From: Maribacter algarum (ex Zhang et al. 2020) | GTDB lineage: Bacteria > Bacteroidota > Bacteroidia > Flavobacteriales > Flavobacteriaceae | NCBI RefSeq assembly: GCF_005885635.1 | Contig: NZ_VATY01000001.1 | Span: forward strand, 868,001 to 932,000 | DNA: 64,000 nucleotides | Direction: 5' to 3' | Part shown: positions 1-9,170 of the stretch, one piece after another | How positions within the stretch are numbered: position 1 is the first letter of the stretch | How the letters are laid out: each line of letters opens with the position of its first letter | Notes under the pieces: generated by a model | Databases searched by the model: none | What the model was told of the DNA's origin: nothing | The model's input: only the letters and a program-made list of their open reading frames with translations | Program-made: the position numbers and the translations under genes

Positions 1-2
1 AT

Positions 3-2180
3 ACGCAAAATGAGAATATCGTTTATGTCTTGAATGCTCCCGTGACAAAGTCCATTGATGGTGGTAAAAGTTTTAAACCTCTTCCAACTCCACACGGAGA
101 CAATCACCACTTGTGGATTGATCCACACAACAATCAACGCATGATAAATTCCAACGATGGAGGTTCAAATGTTTCGAATAATGGTGGACAAAGTTGGAGT
201 ACACAACAAAATCAAAACACCGCACAGTTCTATCGAGTAATTACCGATAATTTGGTTCCCTATAATGTTTATGGCGGGCAGCAAGATAATTCTACGGTTG
301 CGATTGCAAGTCGCACCAATGATGCGGGTATAGATTGGAAAGATTGGTACCGAGTAGCAGGTGGCGAAAGCGCTTTCTTGGCATTTGACCCAGACAATCC
401 AGAAATCATTTATGGTGGAACGTATCAAGGAAACCTAGATAAATGGGATGCTAAATCCCGAGAATCAAAACCTATTAAGGAATATCCTGAATTGGGACTG
501 AGTATCGCTCCAAAAGACTCCAAATACAGGTATAATTGGAACGCTCCGGTCATTACATCTCCACACGACAGAAATACAATTTACCATGCGGGCAATGTGG
601 TTTTTAAATCTATGGACGAAGGACAAAGCTGGGAAGTTGTGAGTCCTGATTTGACCAAAAACGAAACCGAGAAACATGGCCCCGGTGGCGGACCTTATAC
701 GAACGAAGCGGCTGGAGGCGAAAATTACAATACCATAACCTACATGGTGGAATCGCAACATGAAAAAGGGGTGCTTTGGGTCGGAAGTGATGACGGACTT
801 TTACATGTAACAAAAGATGGGGGTCAAAACTGGGCAAATGTAACACCACCAAATGTCCCTGACGGAATTATAAATAGTATTGACGTTTCCCCACATGACC
901 CAGCTACGGCTTATGTCGTTGTGATGCGATACAAGTCCATGGATTTAAGGTCACATATTTTCAAAACCAACGACTACGGCCAAACTTGGACACGAATCGT
1001 AAACGGAATAACTGGCGAGCATACGTTTACCAGAGTTGTTAGAGCCGACCCAAAGAAGAAGGGGCTATTGTATGCTGGTACCGAAACAGGTTTATTTATC
1101 TCATGGAACGATGGACTAAATTGGCAACCATTTCAATTGAATCTCCCCGTTGTTCCCATCAATGATTTGATAATTCAAGACAATGATTTAGTAGCCGCCA
1201 CTGCAGGACGTTCCTTTTGGATTTTAGATGATTTGGGAGCCATTCAAAATCTAGAGACTACGAAAGAAATGGTTCAAATATTTCGACCTAAGGATACCTA
1301 TTTAATTTTTGGAGGAAGTAGTGATAAACCTCGACCAGGTTTGGGGTCAAACCCTAAAAGTGGAGTAACATTGGATTACTACATAGCTCAAAATGCAGAT
1401 AGTCTAGACTTAAAATTAGAAGTTTTTCAAGGGGATAAATTACTGAGAAGCTACACTAACAAAAAACCAAAAGGATTTAAAACTTGGCCTGGCGGTCCGT
1501 CTAAACCACAAGTCCTTCCATCGAAGCAAGGATACAATCGTTTTACATGGAATTTTCGTAGAGAGAGTCTTCCTTCCATAAATAAGGTTTTCGTTTTTGG
1601 TGGGCATGCGGGCTCCAATGTCGGACCAGGAACTTATAAATTAAAACTTTCCATGGATGGAACTTCTTCGGAAACCGAGGTCACGGTTTTGGCAAATCCA
1701 AAAGTGGATGCCGAACCAGCAGATTATGTGGCGCAACAAAAACTTCTAGAGGAAATTGAAAGTGCTCTTAAAACCATACACGAATCGGTCAATGATATGC
1801 GTTCGGCTAAATCGCAATTGGATACTTATGCCGAACTCCTGAATGACAACGAGGATGCTAAAGCACTTTTAGAAAAAGGAGAAGCCTTGGTAAAACGTAT
1901 TGTTTCTTGGGAGGAGAACCTAATACAATCCAAACAAAAAACCTTTCAAGATGTCATCAACTACAACAACAAGTTAAATGCACAAATGATTCATCTAAAA
2001 GGATATATTGATGCTGCAGAACCAAAAGTTACGAAGGGCGCGAATGAGCGTTGGGCCGACTTACAGAAAGATTGGAAAGTATATGAAAATGAGCAAAAAG
2101 CTATTATAAATGAGGAGATGAACGCTTACAATAAAAAGTTTAAGGAACTAGATTTGCCAGCGATTATAATGTCTAACTAA
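3..2180 (+). CDS. BNR/VPS10-type beta-propeller secreted protein, 5'-truncated
   Basis: The reading frame is open to the left edge of the window without an upstream stop, so the N-terminus lies outside; the TTG at 30 is not the real start. The visible part carries repeated Asp-box motifs of the S-x-D-x-G-x-x-W type (for example SIDGGKSF, SNNGGQSW, SMDEGQSW, TKDGGQNW, TNDYGQTW, SWNDGLNW), which mark BNR/sortilin-type beta-propellers. About 170 residues of beta-rich sequence and a helical, charged C-terminal tail follow from about residue 575. Flavobacterial relatives are usually annotated as glycosyl hydrolases or VPS10 proteins, but no catalytic residues can be assigned and no enzymatic role should be assumed. 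It overlaps the next gene by one base, suggesting translational coupling. Propeller fold confident, function unknown. Confidence 0.85.
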   Translation, partial: TQNENIVYVLNAPVTKSIDGGKSFKPLPTPHGDNHHLWIDPHNNQRMINSNDGGSNVSNNGGQSWSTQQNQNTAQFYRVITDNLVPYNVYGGQQDNSTVAIASRTNDAGIDWKDWYRVAGGESAFLAFDPDNPEIIYGGTYQGNLDKWDAKSRESKPIKEYPELGLSIAPKDSKYRYNWNAPVITSPHDRNTIYHAGNVVFKSMDEGQSWEVVSPDLTKNETEKHGPGGGPYTNEAAGGENYNTITYMVESQHEKGVLWVGSDDGLLHVTKDGGQNWANVTPPNVPDGIINSIDVSPHDPATAYVVVMRYKSMDLRSHIFKTNDYGQTWTRIVNGITGEHTFTRVVRADPKKKGLLYAGTETGLFISWNDGLNWQPFQLNLPVVPINDLIIQDNDLVAATAGRSFWILDDLGAIQNLETTKEMVQIFRPKDTYLIFGGSSDKPRPGLGSNPKSGVTLDYYIAQNADSLDLKLEVFQGDKLLRSYTNKKPKGFKTWPGGPSKPQVLPSKQGYNRFTWNFRRESLPSINKVFVFGGHAGSNVGPGTYKLKLSMDGTSSETEVTVLANPKVDAEPADYVAQQKLLEEIESALKTIHESVNDMRSAKSQLDTYAELLNDNEDAKALLEKGEALVKRIVSWEENLIQSKQKTFQDVINYNNKLNAQMIHLKGYIDAAEPKVTKGANERWADLQKDWKVYENEQKAIINEEMNAYNKKFKELDLPAIIMSN

Positions 2181-2740
2181 TGATTTTAGACCAAACATTT
2201 AAAAACCAAAATTATACCCAATCAAGACTCCCAAAAGGTGAATATGAAAACTGCATTTTCGAGGGATGTAATTTTGAAAATGGATATTTAGATAATCAAA
2301 ATTTTATGGAGTGCGAGTTTATCGATTGCAACTTAAGCAATGTAAATCTCGCACATACCATTTTCAAAGAAGTTACTTTTTCCCACTGTAAAATGATGGG
2401 ACTCAAATTTGAGGATTGCAATGATTTTTTAATGGATTTCAGATTTGAGAATTGCACTTTAAACTTTTCCTCTTTTTATGGATTGACGCTAAAAAACCAA
2501 TCGTTTATAAAATCTAAATTGATAGAAGTTGACTTTACCGAGACCGATTTAACTAATGTCTATTTTGACTCCAGCGATTTGGATAGAGCTATTTTCAGTC
2601 AAACCCATTTGCAAAAAGCAGATTTCACAAAAGCCCAAAACTTCAATATAGACCCAGAAAAAAATCTATTGAAAAACGCAAAATTTTCCAAAGATGGACT
2701 CCCTGGCCTTTTAAGTAAATATGAAATTAAAATAGAGTGA
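2180..2740 (+). CDS. Pentapeptide-repeat protein (McbG/Qnr-like)
   Basis: The 186-residue protein is built almost entirely of A(D/N)LxF-type pentapeptide repeats (CNFENG, CNLSNVNLAHTIF, VDFTETDLTNVYF, ADFTKA), which fold as a right-handed quadrilateral beta-helix. The length and the short non-repeat end (about residues 158-186, with GLLSKYEI) resemble the McbG/Qnr group. Members of that group imitate DNA and protect gyrase from quinolones or microcins. It has no signal peptide, so it should be cytosolic. The start codon overlaps the stop of the upstream propeller gene by one base. Gyrase protection is an inference from family resemblance only; many such proteins in flavobacteria have no known function. 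Confidence 0.85.
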   Translation: MILDQTFKNQNYTQSRLPKGEYENCIFEGCNFENGYLDNQNFMECEFIDCNLSNVNLAHTIFKEVTFSHCKMMGLKFEDCNDFLMDFRFENCTLNFSSFYGLTLKNQSFIKSKLIEVDFTETDLTNVYFDSSDLDRAIFSQTHLQKADFTKAQNFNIDPEKNLLKNAKFSKDGLPGLLSKYEIKIE

Positions 2741-2792
2741 GTGTCCGTTTTGCATACTTGAGCAACGTCAATAATATGTAGAATCACCTCAC

Positions 2793-2806
2793 CCGTTTGA
2801 AAACGG
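2793..2806. repeat. Short perfect inverted repeat before DUF6265 gene
   Basis: CCGTTT and AAACGG are separated by two bases, about 40 bases upstream of the ATG at 2844. There is no T-tract, so it is not a standard terminator. It could be an operator or chance. Confidence 0.3.
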
Positions 2807-2843
2807 ATATTTCGTATATTGTTCAACTGGTAAATCATTTAAA

Positions 2844-3329
2844 ATGAAAGCTTTTCTATTTTTAGTACTCCTCACAATTTCCTGCAGCGCACAAAACACC
2901 ATGTCACTTAATGAAGGGGAATCTTCACCTAATGCTTCCATAGAAGAAATTTTGTGGATGGAAGGTCATTGGAAAGGAGAAGCTTTCGGTGGAATCACAG
3001 AAGAAATATGGAGCCCCCCACTTGGTGGCTCCATGATGTTTTCTTTTAAACATGTTGCAGATGGAAAAGTCACTTTTTACGAATTAGGTCATATTCGCGA
3101 AGTAAACGAATCTTTGGTTTTCGAATTGAAACATTTTGGCGGCGATTTAAAGGGATGGGAGGAAAAAGATGAAGTACAACGATTTAAATTAATAAAAGTA
3201 GATGGCAATCGATTTTACTTTGAAGGTTTCACTTTCGAAAAGCTAAGTGATAAAGAAATCAATATCTACGGACTAATCGAACAAGACGACAAAGCAGAAG
3301 AGGTAAAGTTCAACTATAAAAAGCAATGA
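2844..3329 (+). CDS. Exported DUF6265-like protein
   Basis: The 161-residue protein starts with a hydrophobic signal sequence ending around SCSAQ (residues 14-18). This could be cleaved by signal peptidase I or used as a weak lipobox. The mature part begins with a W-M-x-G-H-W motif and has a lipocalin-like pattern of alternating strands, including the EEIWSPPLGGSM segment typical of DUF6265. Members of this family have no established biochemical role. The stop overlaps the next start in an ATGA arrangement, so it is probably co-transcribed with the zinc-ribbon gene that follows. Confidence 0.75.
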   Translation: MKAFLFLVLLTISCSAQNTMSLNEGESSPNASIEEILWMEGHWKGEAFGGITEEIWSPPLGGSMMFSFKHVADGKVTFYELGHIREVNESLVFELKHFGGDLKGWEEKDEVQRFKLIKVDGNRFYFEGFTFEKLSDKEINIYGLIEQDDKAEEVKFNYKKQ

Positions 3330-3682
3330 GCGAAAAGAAAAAGTGTTTAGAGTGTGGTAGAAAACTCATGGGCCGGAGTGACAAAAAATTCTGCTCAGAT
3401 GGTTGCAGAAATGCACATCACAATAAAGTAAATCCTGCTGCTAAAAATCTAATAAGGAATATCAACAATCGACTAAGAAAGAACTACCGGGTTCTAGATA
3501 GTTTTACCCTTAAAGATGGAAAAACAAGAACCACAAAAACGCGTTTGCTTGATAAAAACTTTGATTTCGACTTTATTACAAACCTTTATACCACTAAAAA
3601 AGGTACAACGTATTACTTTGTGTACGATTTAGGTTATTTACCTTTGGACAATGATTATTATATGATTGTAAAACGCGAATAG
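3326..3682 (+). CDS. Small zinc-ribbon protein (DUF2116-like)
   Basis: The 118-residue protein has an N-terminal treble-clef/zinc-ribbon made of CLEC (residues 8-11) and FCSDGCRNAHH (residues 22-32), followed by a basic stretch and a beta-rich C-terminal half. The CxxC...CxxxC cysteines suggest one zinc ion. The family is common and uncharacterised in Flavobacteriaceae; nucleic-acid binding is possible from the basic residues but unproven. It is translationally coupled to the preceding gene by a four-base ATGA overlap and is followed eight bases later by another exported protein. Confidence 0.75.
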   Translation: MSEKKKCLECGRKLMGRSDKKFCSDGCRNAHHNKVNPAAKNLIRNINNRLRKNYRVLDSFTLKDGKTRTTKTRLLDKNFDFDFITNLYTTKKGTTYYFVYDLGYLPLDNDYYMIVKRE

Positions 3683-3689
3683 TCTTTCT

Positions 3690-4724
3690 ATGAAAAACCT
3701 ACTACTTCTATTCTTCTTTTTATTTATCGCCCAACTATTTGCCCAACATAATTCAATTACTACTGAAGATTTCAATAGTGATGGTATTGAAGACATTTTA
3801 ATGTGTTCTTATGAAATAGGTAGTAATTTTGGTGGAGCCGATTGTGAACTGACTGACGGAAAAACAAAAAAAAAATTCACACTTACCAATTACGGTTGTT
3901 TTTGCGCAATTAAAAAGCGTGTTTCCGTGCTCCCCGAACTACGAAAGAAAGAGAATGAGTACTTCTTCTACAACTTGAAAAAAGAAGTATTGCCAAAATT
4001 CAGACCTACTCCCGACCAATCTTTGTTTTGGATTATTAATAGTTCGCTCAACACCCAAAAGCAAGAGGAAAATCAATATTTCAACTTAACTTTTAATCCA
4101 AAAACGGTTTGGCGGCAAGAGGAACCTGAACTTCCGTCGACGTATTATATTGAAATGGGAGCTCGAACACTTTCGAAAATAATTCGTCAAGAAAAAATAA
4201 CATACGCTAAATCTGAATCCTCAGATCAAAAAGATTTTTTAATCTATTATGGTGATACCCATTTTTCATCAGAAGGAGGAAAAACAAAGGCATTTATTCC
4301 AGTGGAAAAAAATGAGTCCTACGAAATTCTAAAGACAGATCATGGTGTAATCGCTAAAAAAGGAAACAAGTACAAGTGGGTATTCGTGACAGATATGGAT
4401 ATTAATGCCTCCCCTCAAAAACTTAGGTGGGCTTCTATTGAAGAAGTTGTTTTGCATGACAATCATGTAATTATCAAACAAGCCTTAGCACCTGACCCAA
4501 AGTACAACATTTATGTGATTGAAATAGAAACCGGGTTGGGAGGCAGGCTAAAAATAGATTTTGATTTTTTACTGGAGAGGGGTATTGAAATTCCAGATTT
4601 GAAACCTGAAGAGCGTTTTTCAATTACAGATGATATGATTGTTATAGGAAAGAAAAGAAATAAAATGAAATTTCCCCTAACTGAAATCAAACAAGAGCTT
4701 GAAATTCTCATTAAGGGAAATTAA
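3690..4724 (+). CDS. Secreted protein of unknown function with N-terminal calcium-loop-like motif
   Basis: I do not recognise a family for this 344-residue protein. Residues 1-18 form a clear signal peptide ending AQLFAQ. The mature N-terminus contains DFNSDGIEDILM, which matches the aspartate-rich calcium loop seen in FG-GAP/VCBS repeats, and a cluster of four cysteines lies within residues 36-75. The remainder is mixed alpha/beta. It closes a short plus-strand series starting at 2844 and is convergent with the CBS gene. Confidence 0.65.
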   Translation: MKNLLLLFFFLFIAQLFAQHNSITTEDFNSDGIEDILMCSYEIGSNFGGADCELTDGKTKKKFTLTNYGCFCAIKKRVSVLPELRKKENEYFFYNLKKEVLPKFRPTPDQSLFWIINSSLNTQKQEENQYFNLTFNPKTVWRQEEPELPSTYYIEMGARTLSKIIRQEKITYAKSESSDQKDFLIYYGDTHFSSEGGKTKAFIPVEKNESYEILKTDHGVIAKKGNKYKWVFVTDMDINASPQKLRWASIEEVVLHDNHVIIKQALAPDPKYNIYVIEIETGLGGRLKIDFDFLLERGIEIPDLKPEERFSITDDMIVIGKKRNKMKFPLTEIKQELEILIKGN

Positions 4725-4731
4725 ATTCATA

Positions 4732-4755
4732 ATAAAGGGGAACAATCTCCTTTAT
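4732..4755. terminator. Possible hairpin between convergent genes
   Basis: ATAAAGG (4732-4738) and CCTTTAT (4749-4755) can form a seven-pair stem with a ten-base loop. The hairpin lies between the convergent stops at 4724 and 4772. A run of seven A on the plus strand (4762-4768) gives a T-run on the minus strand, but on the wrong side of this stem for the minus gene. It is therefore a weak candidate. Confidence 0.3.
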
Positions 4756-4771
4756 AGGGGCAAAAAAAGTA

Positions 4772-5242
4772 CTATTTCCAGTTGGCGCCACTTAATTTAA
4801 GCGCCGCAACTACAATATCTTTTCGGCTAATTTGACCAATTAATAGTCCATTTTCCATAACCGGCAGTCTTCTCCGGTTATTTTTATGAAAAGCACCAGC
4901 TGCATCAAAAATAGTCATATCATGTGGAATAGTCTCCACACCTTTCGTCATAAATTTCTCCACACTTTTATCTAGAATCGGTTGGTTGAAATACCGACTT
5001 TCAGAAATTTGCTTCATACAATCAGCTTCCGAGATGATGCCGACTAAGAATCCGTTGCCATCTAACACAGGGCCACCGGAAATATTGTATTTGGTAAACT
5101 GCTCCATCACTTCCAAGATGGATTGTTCGGGGGTAAATGTGACCAGTTTTTTGGTCATATAGTCAGTTACCAATATGGGCGCATTGTACTCCTTCTTCGA
5201 AACTGTTTTGGCTCTAGGGCCTTGAAAACTCTTGATTCCCAT
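4772..5242 (-). CDS. CBS-domain pair protein
   Basis: The 156-residue protein consists of two CBS domains. The first spans about residues 25-85 (VTDYMTKKLVTF through GIISEADC) and the second about residues 95-152 (VEKFMTKGVETI through GQISRKDIV). Tandem CBS domains form a Bateman module that binds adenosine nucleotides or other ligands and regulates partner proteins. No catalytic or transporter domain is attached, so it is a stand-alone sensor. There is no signal peptide. It is transcribed alone, convergent with the upstream secreted protein and divergent from the M28 peptidase. Ligand and partner are unknown. Confidence 0.9.
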   Translation of the reverse strand: MGIKSFQGPRAKTVSKKEYNAPILVTDYMTKKLVTFTPEQSILEVMEQFTKYNISGGPVLDGNGFLVGIISEADCMKQISESRYFNQPILDKSVEKFMTKGVETIPHDMTIFDAAGAFHKNNRRRLPVMENGLLIGQISRKDIVVAALKLSGANWK

Positions 5243-5445
5243 ATCGTTAAGGTTTTAGGCTGTCGGGGCAGACAGACGAGGTTAATTAATAAATATAGCG
5301 AAAAATTTAATGCCTTTTACAATTATTCGACGTACTGCGTCAAGGGTTTTGGACCTTTGAAATACTGATTACTCCTAGTAATACCGCTCTTTTACTCTAA
5401 AATACGATTGGAATTTTATACTTTTAGATTTCCAACATTAGCATT

Positions 5446-7728
5446 ATGAAAAGGTCTTCCGCGATATTTACCCTTCTATTGATTGTCTTTGCCATTTATT
5501 GGAGCTTTCGCTCCCTAACGCCTGTATATTCAAGTGACTCCTCTGCAGAAAAAACTTCTTTTTCCACTGATAGGGCTCTTGAACATGTTAAACAAATTGC
5601 TCGAAAACCGCACGGAGTAGGCTTTCCTGCTCATAAGGAGGTCCGGGAATATATCGTTTCTGAGCTCGAAAAAATGGGACTGGAAACTTCTATCCAAGAA
5701 GGATATACATCCGGTGATTGGGGAAATCTCAGTAAAGCCATCAACATTCTGGCAAGAATTAAAGGTTCAGACTCAGGAAAAGCCTTAATGCTTTTGTCTC
5801 ATTATGATAGCAGTACACATTCTTCCTTTGGAGCAAGTGATGCAGGTAGCGGCGTTGCTACCATTTTAGAGGGAATTCGTGCGTATTTAGCCAACAACCC
5901 AAATCCAAAGAACGATATTATTATTCTTATTTCAGACTCGGAGGAATTGGGACTAAATGGCGCTGACCTCTTTGTAAAGGAGCATCCATGGAAAAAAGAC
6001 ATTGGGCTAGTACTCAATTTCGAGGCGCGGGGCAGTGGTGGACCAAGCTATATGCTTATTGAAACCAATCGCGGTAATGCCAACTTAATCAAGGAATTTA
6101 CGGAAGCGAATCCAAAGTACCCCGTCGCAAATTCATTAGCCTATAGCATCTACAAGATGTTACCAAATGATACTGATTTAACAGTGTTTCGGGAGGATGG
6201 TGATATCGAAGGCTTCAATTTTGCCTTTATCGATGACCATTTTGATTATCATACCGCAAAAGATACTTATGAAAGATTAGACAAAAAAACCATGGCACAT
6301 CAGGGCAGCTATTTGATGCCGCTACTGGACCATTTTAGTCAAGCTGATTTGACAAATCTGAAAAGTTTGAATGATTCTATTTATTTCAATGTCCCCTTTT
6401 TCAAACTGATCTCATATCCTTTTGAATGGATATGGCCTATGTTTGGTTTGGCCGTACTTTGTTTCATCCTCCTATTACTTTATGGATTTCGAAGAAAAGC
6501 CTTGAATCCAACTGAAGTTGGCAAAGGATTTTTACCCATGCTATTGGCCATAGCGATAAATGGAGCTGTCGGTTATTTCTGTTGGACTGTTTTGAAATGG
6601 ATGTATCCCGCTTACAAAGACATACTTCATGGTTTCACCTATAATGGACATACCTATATTTTGGCATTTGTGCTTTTCTCAATTGCAGTATGTTTTTGGG
6701 TGTATAATCGATTTAAAAAGGTAGAAACTGCAAATCTACTAGTCGCTCCCATCCTACTTTGGTTGGTAATCTGTGGATTGGTGAGTCACTATTTATCAGG
6801 GGCGAGCTTTTTTATAATTCCCGTATTTGCAGTATTATCGGCATTTATGGTACTACTCAATCAGAAAATGCCAAACCCGTATCTCTTGACCTTTTTGGCC
6901 TTACCTGCATTGTTCATTTATGCGCCTTTTGTAAAAATGTTTCCAGTAGGTCTTGGGCTTAAAATGATGGTAGCCGCTACACTCTTCACTACGCTCACTT
7001 TTCTGTTATTGTTGCCTATTTTTGGTTTTTATAAAAAGAAAAGGCGATTGGCTTATTTAGGCCTTATTTTGTTTTTCGGATGTATGATTTCAGCACATTT
7101 TAATTCCCGTTTCGACAAAGACAGCCCTAAACCTACGAGCCTTCTATATGTGTTGGATGCAGATTCTAATAAAGCAAAATGGGCAACCTATGAAAACACT
7201 CTTTCCGATTGGACCGCACAGTACATAGGAACCGAAAAAAAATCCCCAGAAAAACTATCAAAAAAGACTATAAGTAGTAAATACAGCTCGGGATTTACCT
7301 ATGTATCGGAAGCTCCTACCAAGGAAATACCGCAAATGCTAGTAGAAAAGACTCGTGATACGGTCATAGGAAATAGTAGGTTGCTAGATATTTGCATTAC
7401 GCCAAATCGGAATGTAAATCGACTTGAGGTCTTCACCGAAACTCCTCTTGAATCTGCGATTGTGAATACAATTAAACTTTCAGACTACTACATTGAAAAC
7501 AGACGAAGAGGTAAACTGGTGACCCATTATATAAGCAATAATGAATATACCGACTTACAACTAAGTATACCAAAGGATTCAATTTTAGAGCTCACTATTT
7601 ATGAAGCCTCTAATGATTTATTGAGCAATTCTCAGTTTAGCATTCCGGTCAGACCAGAAGACAATATTCCTATGCCTTTTATACTAAACGATGCCATTTT
7701 AGTTACCAAAACTGTTCGCTTTGAATAG
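5446..7728 (+). CDS. M28-family zinc peptidase with C-terminal multi-pass membrane domain
   Basis: The 760-residue protein has one N-terminal membrane anchor (residues 7-25), an extracytoplasmic M28 aminopeptidase domain (about 40-300), then about eight hydrophobic segments (about 325-560) and a soluble C-terminal beta domain. The dinuclear zinc ligands of M28 are visible: H119 in SHYDS, D132 in ASDAG, the E166-E167 pair in DSEELG, E193 in FEARG and a histidine in the DYHTAKDT motif. This architecture matches the Fxna/ERMP1-like group found in Bacteroidota. It probably removes N-terminal residues from peptides in the periplasm; the substrate is unknown. It overlaps the next gene by eight bases. 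Confidence 0.9.
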   Translation: MKRSSAIFTLLLIVFAIYWSFRSLTPVYSSDSSAEKTSFSTDRALEHVKQIARKPHGVGFPAHKEVREYIVSELEKMGLETSIQEGYTSGDWGNLSKAINILARIKGSDSGKALMLLSHYDSSTHSSFGASDAGSGVATILEGIRAYLANNPNPKNDIIILISDSEELGLNGADLFVKEHPWKKDIGLVLNFEARGSGGPSYMLIETNRGNANLIKEFTEANPKYPVANSLAYSIYKMLPNDTDLTVFREDGDIEGFNFAFIDDHFDYHTAKDTYERLDKKTMAHQGSYLMPLLDHFSQADLTNLKSLNDSIYFNVPFFKLISYPFEWIWPMFGLAVLCFILLLLYGFRRKALNPTEVGKGFLPMLLAIAINGAVGYFCWTVLKWMYPAYKDILHGFTYNGHTYILAFVLFSIAVCFWVYNRFKKVETANLLVAPILLWLVICGLVSHYLSGASFFIIPVFAVLSAFMVLLNQKMPNPYLLTFLALPALFIYAPFVKMFPVGLGLKMMVAATLFTTLTFLLLLPIFGFYKKKRRLAYLGLILFFGCMISAHFNSRFDKDSPKPTSLLYVLDADSNKAKWATYENTLSDWTAQYIGTEKKSPEKLSKKTISSKYSSGFTYVSEAPTKEIPQMLVEKTRDTVIGNSRLLDICITPNRNVNRLEVFTETPLESAIVNTIKLSDYYIENRRRGKLVTHYISNNEYTDLQLSIPKDSILELTIYEASNDLLSNSQFSIPVRPEDNIPMPFILNDAILVTKTVRFE

Positions 7729-8524
7729 GAGAGTCGGCGTATTGGGTTGCGGTTGGCTAGGGTTTCCACTTGCGATTTCTTTAGTTCAAGACGGATATGA
7801 AGCACATGGTAGCACAACATCAGAAGAAAAGTTAGCACAGCTCAAAAAAGAAGGCATAGCGCCTTTTATAATTTCTCTAAGACAGAAGAAAATAAATGGA
7901 GATGTTTCAGGATTTCTTCAGGATGTTGGTGTACTAATTGTTAACGTTCCACCTAAACTAAGAGGTCAAAACAAAGAAAACTATGTTAAAAAAATGCAAT
8001 TGCTCCATACGGAAGTCAAAAAGTCTTCTATACAAAAGATAGTATTTGTGAGTAGTACATCCGTTTATGGTGATGTGGATGGCGACGTAACTGAAGAAAC
8101 CATTCCCCAACCCTCTTCAGAATCGGGGAAACAACTTTTAGCTGCTGAAAATATCTTTCGAAATGATAAAGATATAGATACAACAATCGTTCGTTTTGGG
8201 GGATTAATTGGCCCAAATCGGCACCCTATTACCAAGCTTTCCGGAAGACAAAATTTATCCAATGGGAATCATCCCATAAATCTGATACATTTAAACGACT
8301 GTATTCGAATTATCAAGTCTGTACTAACCAATTCTTGGTGGAATGAAGTCTTGAATGGCGTCTATCCTGAGCATCTTTCCAAACAAAGGTACTATAGTTC
8401 AGAAGCTAAAAAGAAAGGACTGCAAGTCCCTGATTATAAAGTCAATAATACCAAAAAAGGCAAAAAAGTGCACTCAAAAGTGCTAATAAATGTTAAAAAA
8501 TTCGATTTTACTACAACGTTATAG
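7721..8524 (+). CDS. NAD(P)-binding SDR-type epimerase-like protein (YeeZ-like)
   Basis: The 267-residue protein begins with a Rossmann glycine motif, GVLGCGWLG. It contains FVSSTSVYGD, the serine and tyrosine region of extended SDR proteins, though the lysine normally four residues after the tyrosine is not in place, as in other YeeZ-like proteins. The start chosen is the TTG at 7721 because the glycine motif begins almost at once and no ATG is available. This start overlaps the stop of the peptidase gene by eight bases, implying coupled translation. The substrate is unknown; family members are annotated as NAD-dependent epimerase/dehydratase. No signal peptide. Confidence 0.75.
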   Translation: MNRRVGVLGCGWLGFPLAISLVQDGYEAHGSTTSEEKLAQLKKEGIAPFIISLRQKKINGDVSGFLQDVGVLIVNVPPKLRGQNKENYVKKMQLLHTEVKKSSIQKIVFVSSTSVYGDVDGDVTEETIPQPSSESGKQLLAAENIFRNDKDIDTTIVRFGGLIGPNRHPITKLSGRQNLSNGNHPINLIHLNDCIRIIKSVLTNSWWNEVLNGVYPEHLSKQRYYSSEAKKKGLQVPDYKVNNTKKGKKVHSKVLINVKKFDFTTTL

Positions 8525-8640
8525 TCTTCGTACACATCAGAAATTTAACATTTCACAACAAAGTCTCCGTTTTCCTGTTAATACAACGTCCTTTTCATCG
8601 ATTAACGCGTAACTTTATTGTATAATTAAAACGTTTTGCC

Positions 8641-9015
8641 ATGGAAAATTCAAATTTAAAAGGGCGAATTCTAATGGAAATGGAAGATTTGATTGCCCAA
8701 AGTTGTCCCCAGCAAAAAGTTGCTTCAGACTACGAAACTTTGCATGTTGCAATTTTAAAAAAGCATTACAACGCAGCGGATGTTTCGATTGATTACCACC
8801 GCAGAAGGGTGGAAATGGAACTTGTAATGGATGATAAAGATTATGACCCCAAAAAGGTCAATCTTTATATGCCAACCTTACATGTTAATCTATGGTTCAG
8901 AAATCTACGTGATTTCTTAAAGTCATGCATAGATTATGATAACAAAAGTCTTGCGTTTTATGCAAGTTTATTAAATTCTTACACCAATAAGAACCGGCCA
9001 CTAATGACGGCTTAG
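8641..9015 (+). CDS. Hypothetical small cytosolic protein
   Basis: This 124-residue acidic/basic mixed protein is not recognised. It has no signal peptide, membrane segment or known motif. It is a single gene with its own upstream spacer of about 115 bases and a strong intrinsic terminator directly downstream. This supports it as a real, independently transcribed gene. A TAACTTTA element about 30 bases upstream of the ATG is one base from the Bacteroidota -7 consensus TAnnTTTG. Confidence 0.6.
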   Translation: MENSNLKGRILMEMEDLIAQSCPQQKVASDYETLHVAILKKHYNAADVSIDYHRRRVEMELVMDDKDYDPKKVNLYMPTLHVNLWFRNLRDFLKSCIDYDNKSLAFYASLLNSYTNKNRPLMTA

Positions 9016-9046
9016 GAAATAAAAACCCCAAACCAATATAAAAGAG

Positions 9047-9070
9047 ATGCCCATTAAGGGCATTTTTTTT
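9047..9070 (+). terminator. Intrinsic terminator
   Basis: ATGCCC and GGGCAT form a six-pair stem with an ATTAA loop, followed by a run of seven T. It sits about 30 bases after the stop at 9015. Confidence 0.85.
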
Positions 9071-9170
9071 GCTTTATACCGAGATCCTAATTCTTTAAAG
9101 GTTTTATTAACAGCTTGCTACGAATAAATTTTATAGTTTAGCGCACCAAAATTAATAAAACCAGAATACG

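Noticed and set aside
8527-8535. CGTACACAT as a third LacI-like operator
   Set aside because: Only one half matches; the other arm does not pair, and the downstream gene is unrelated.
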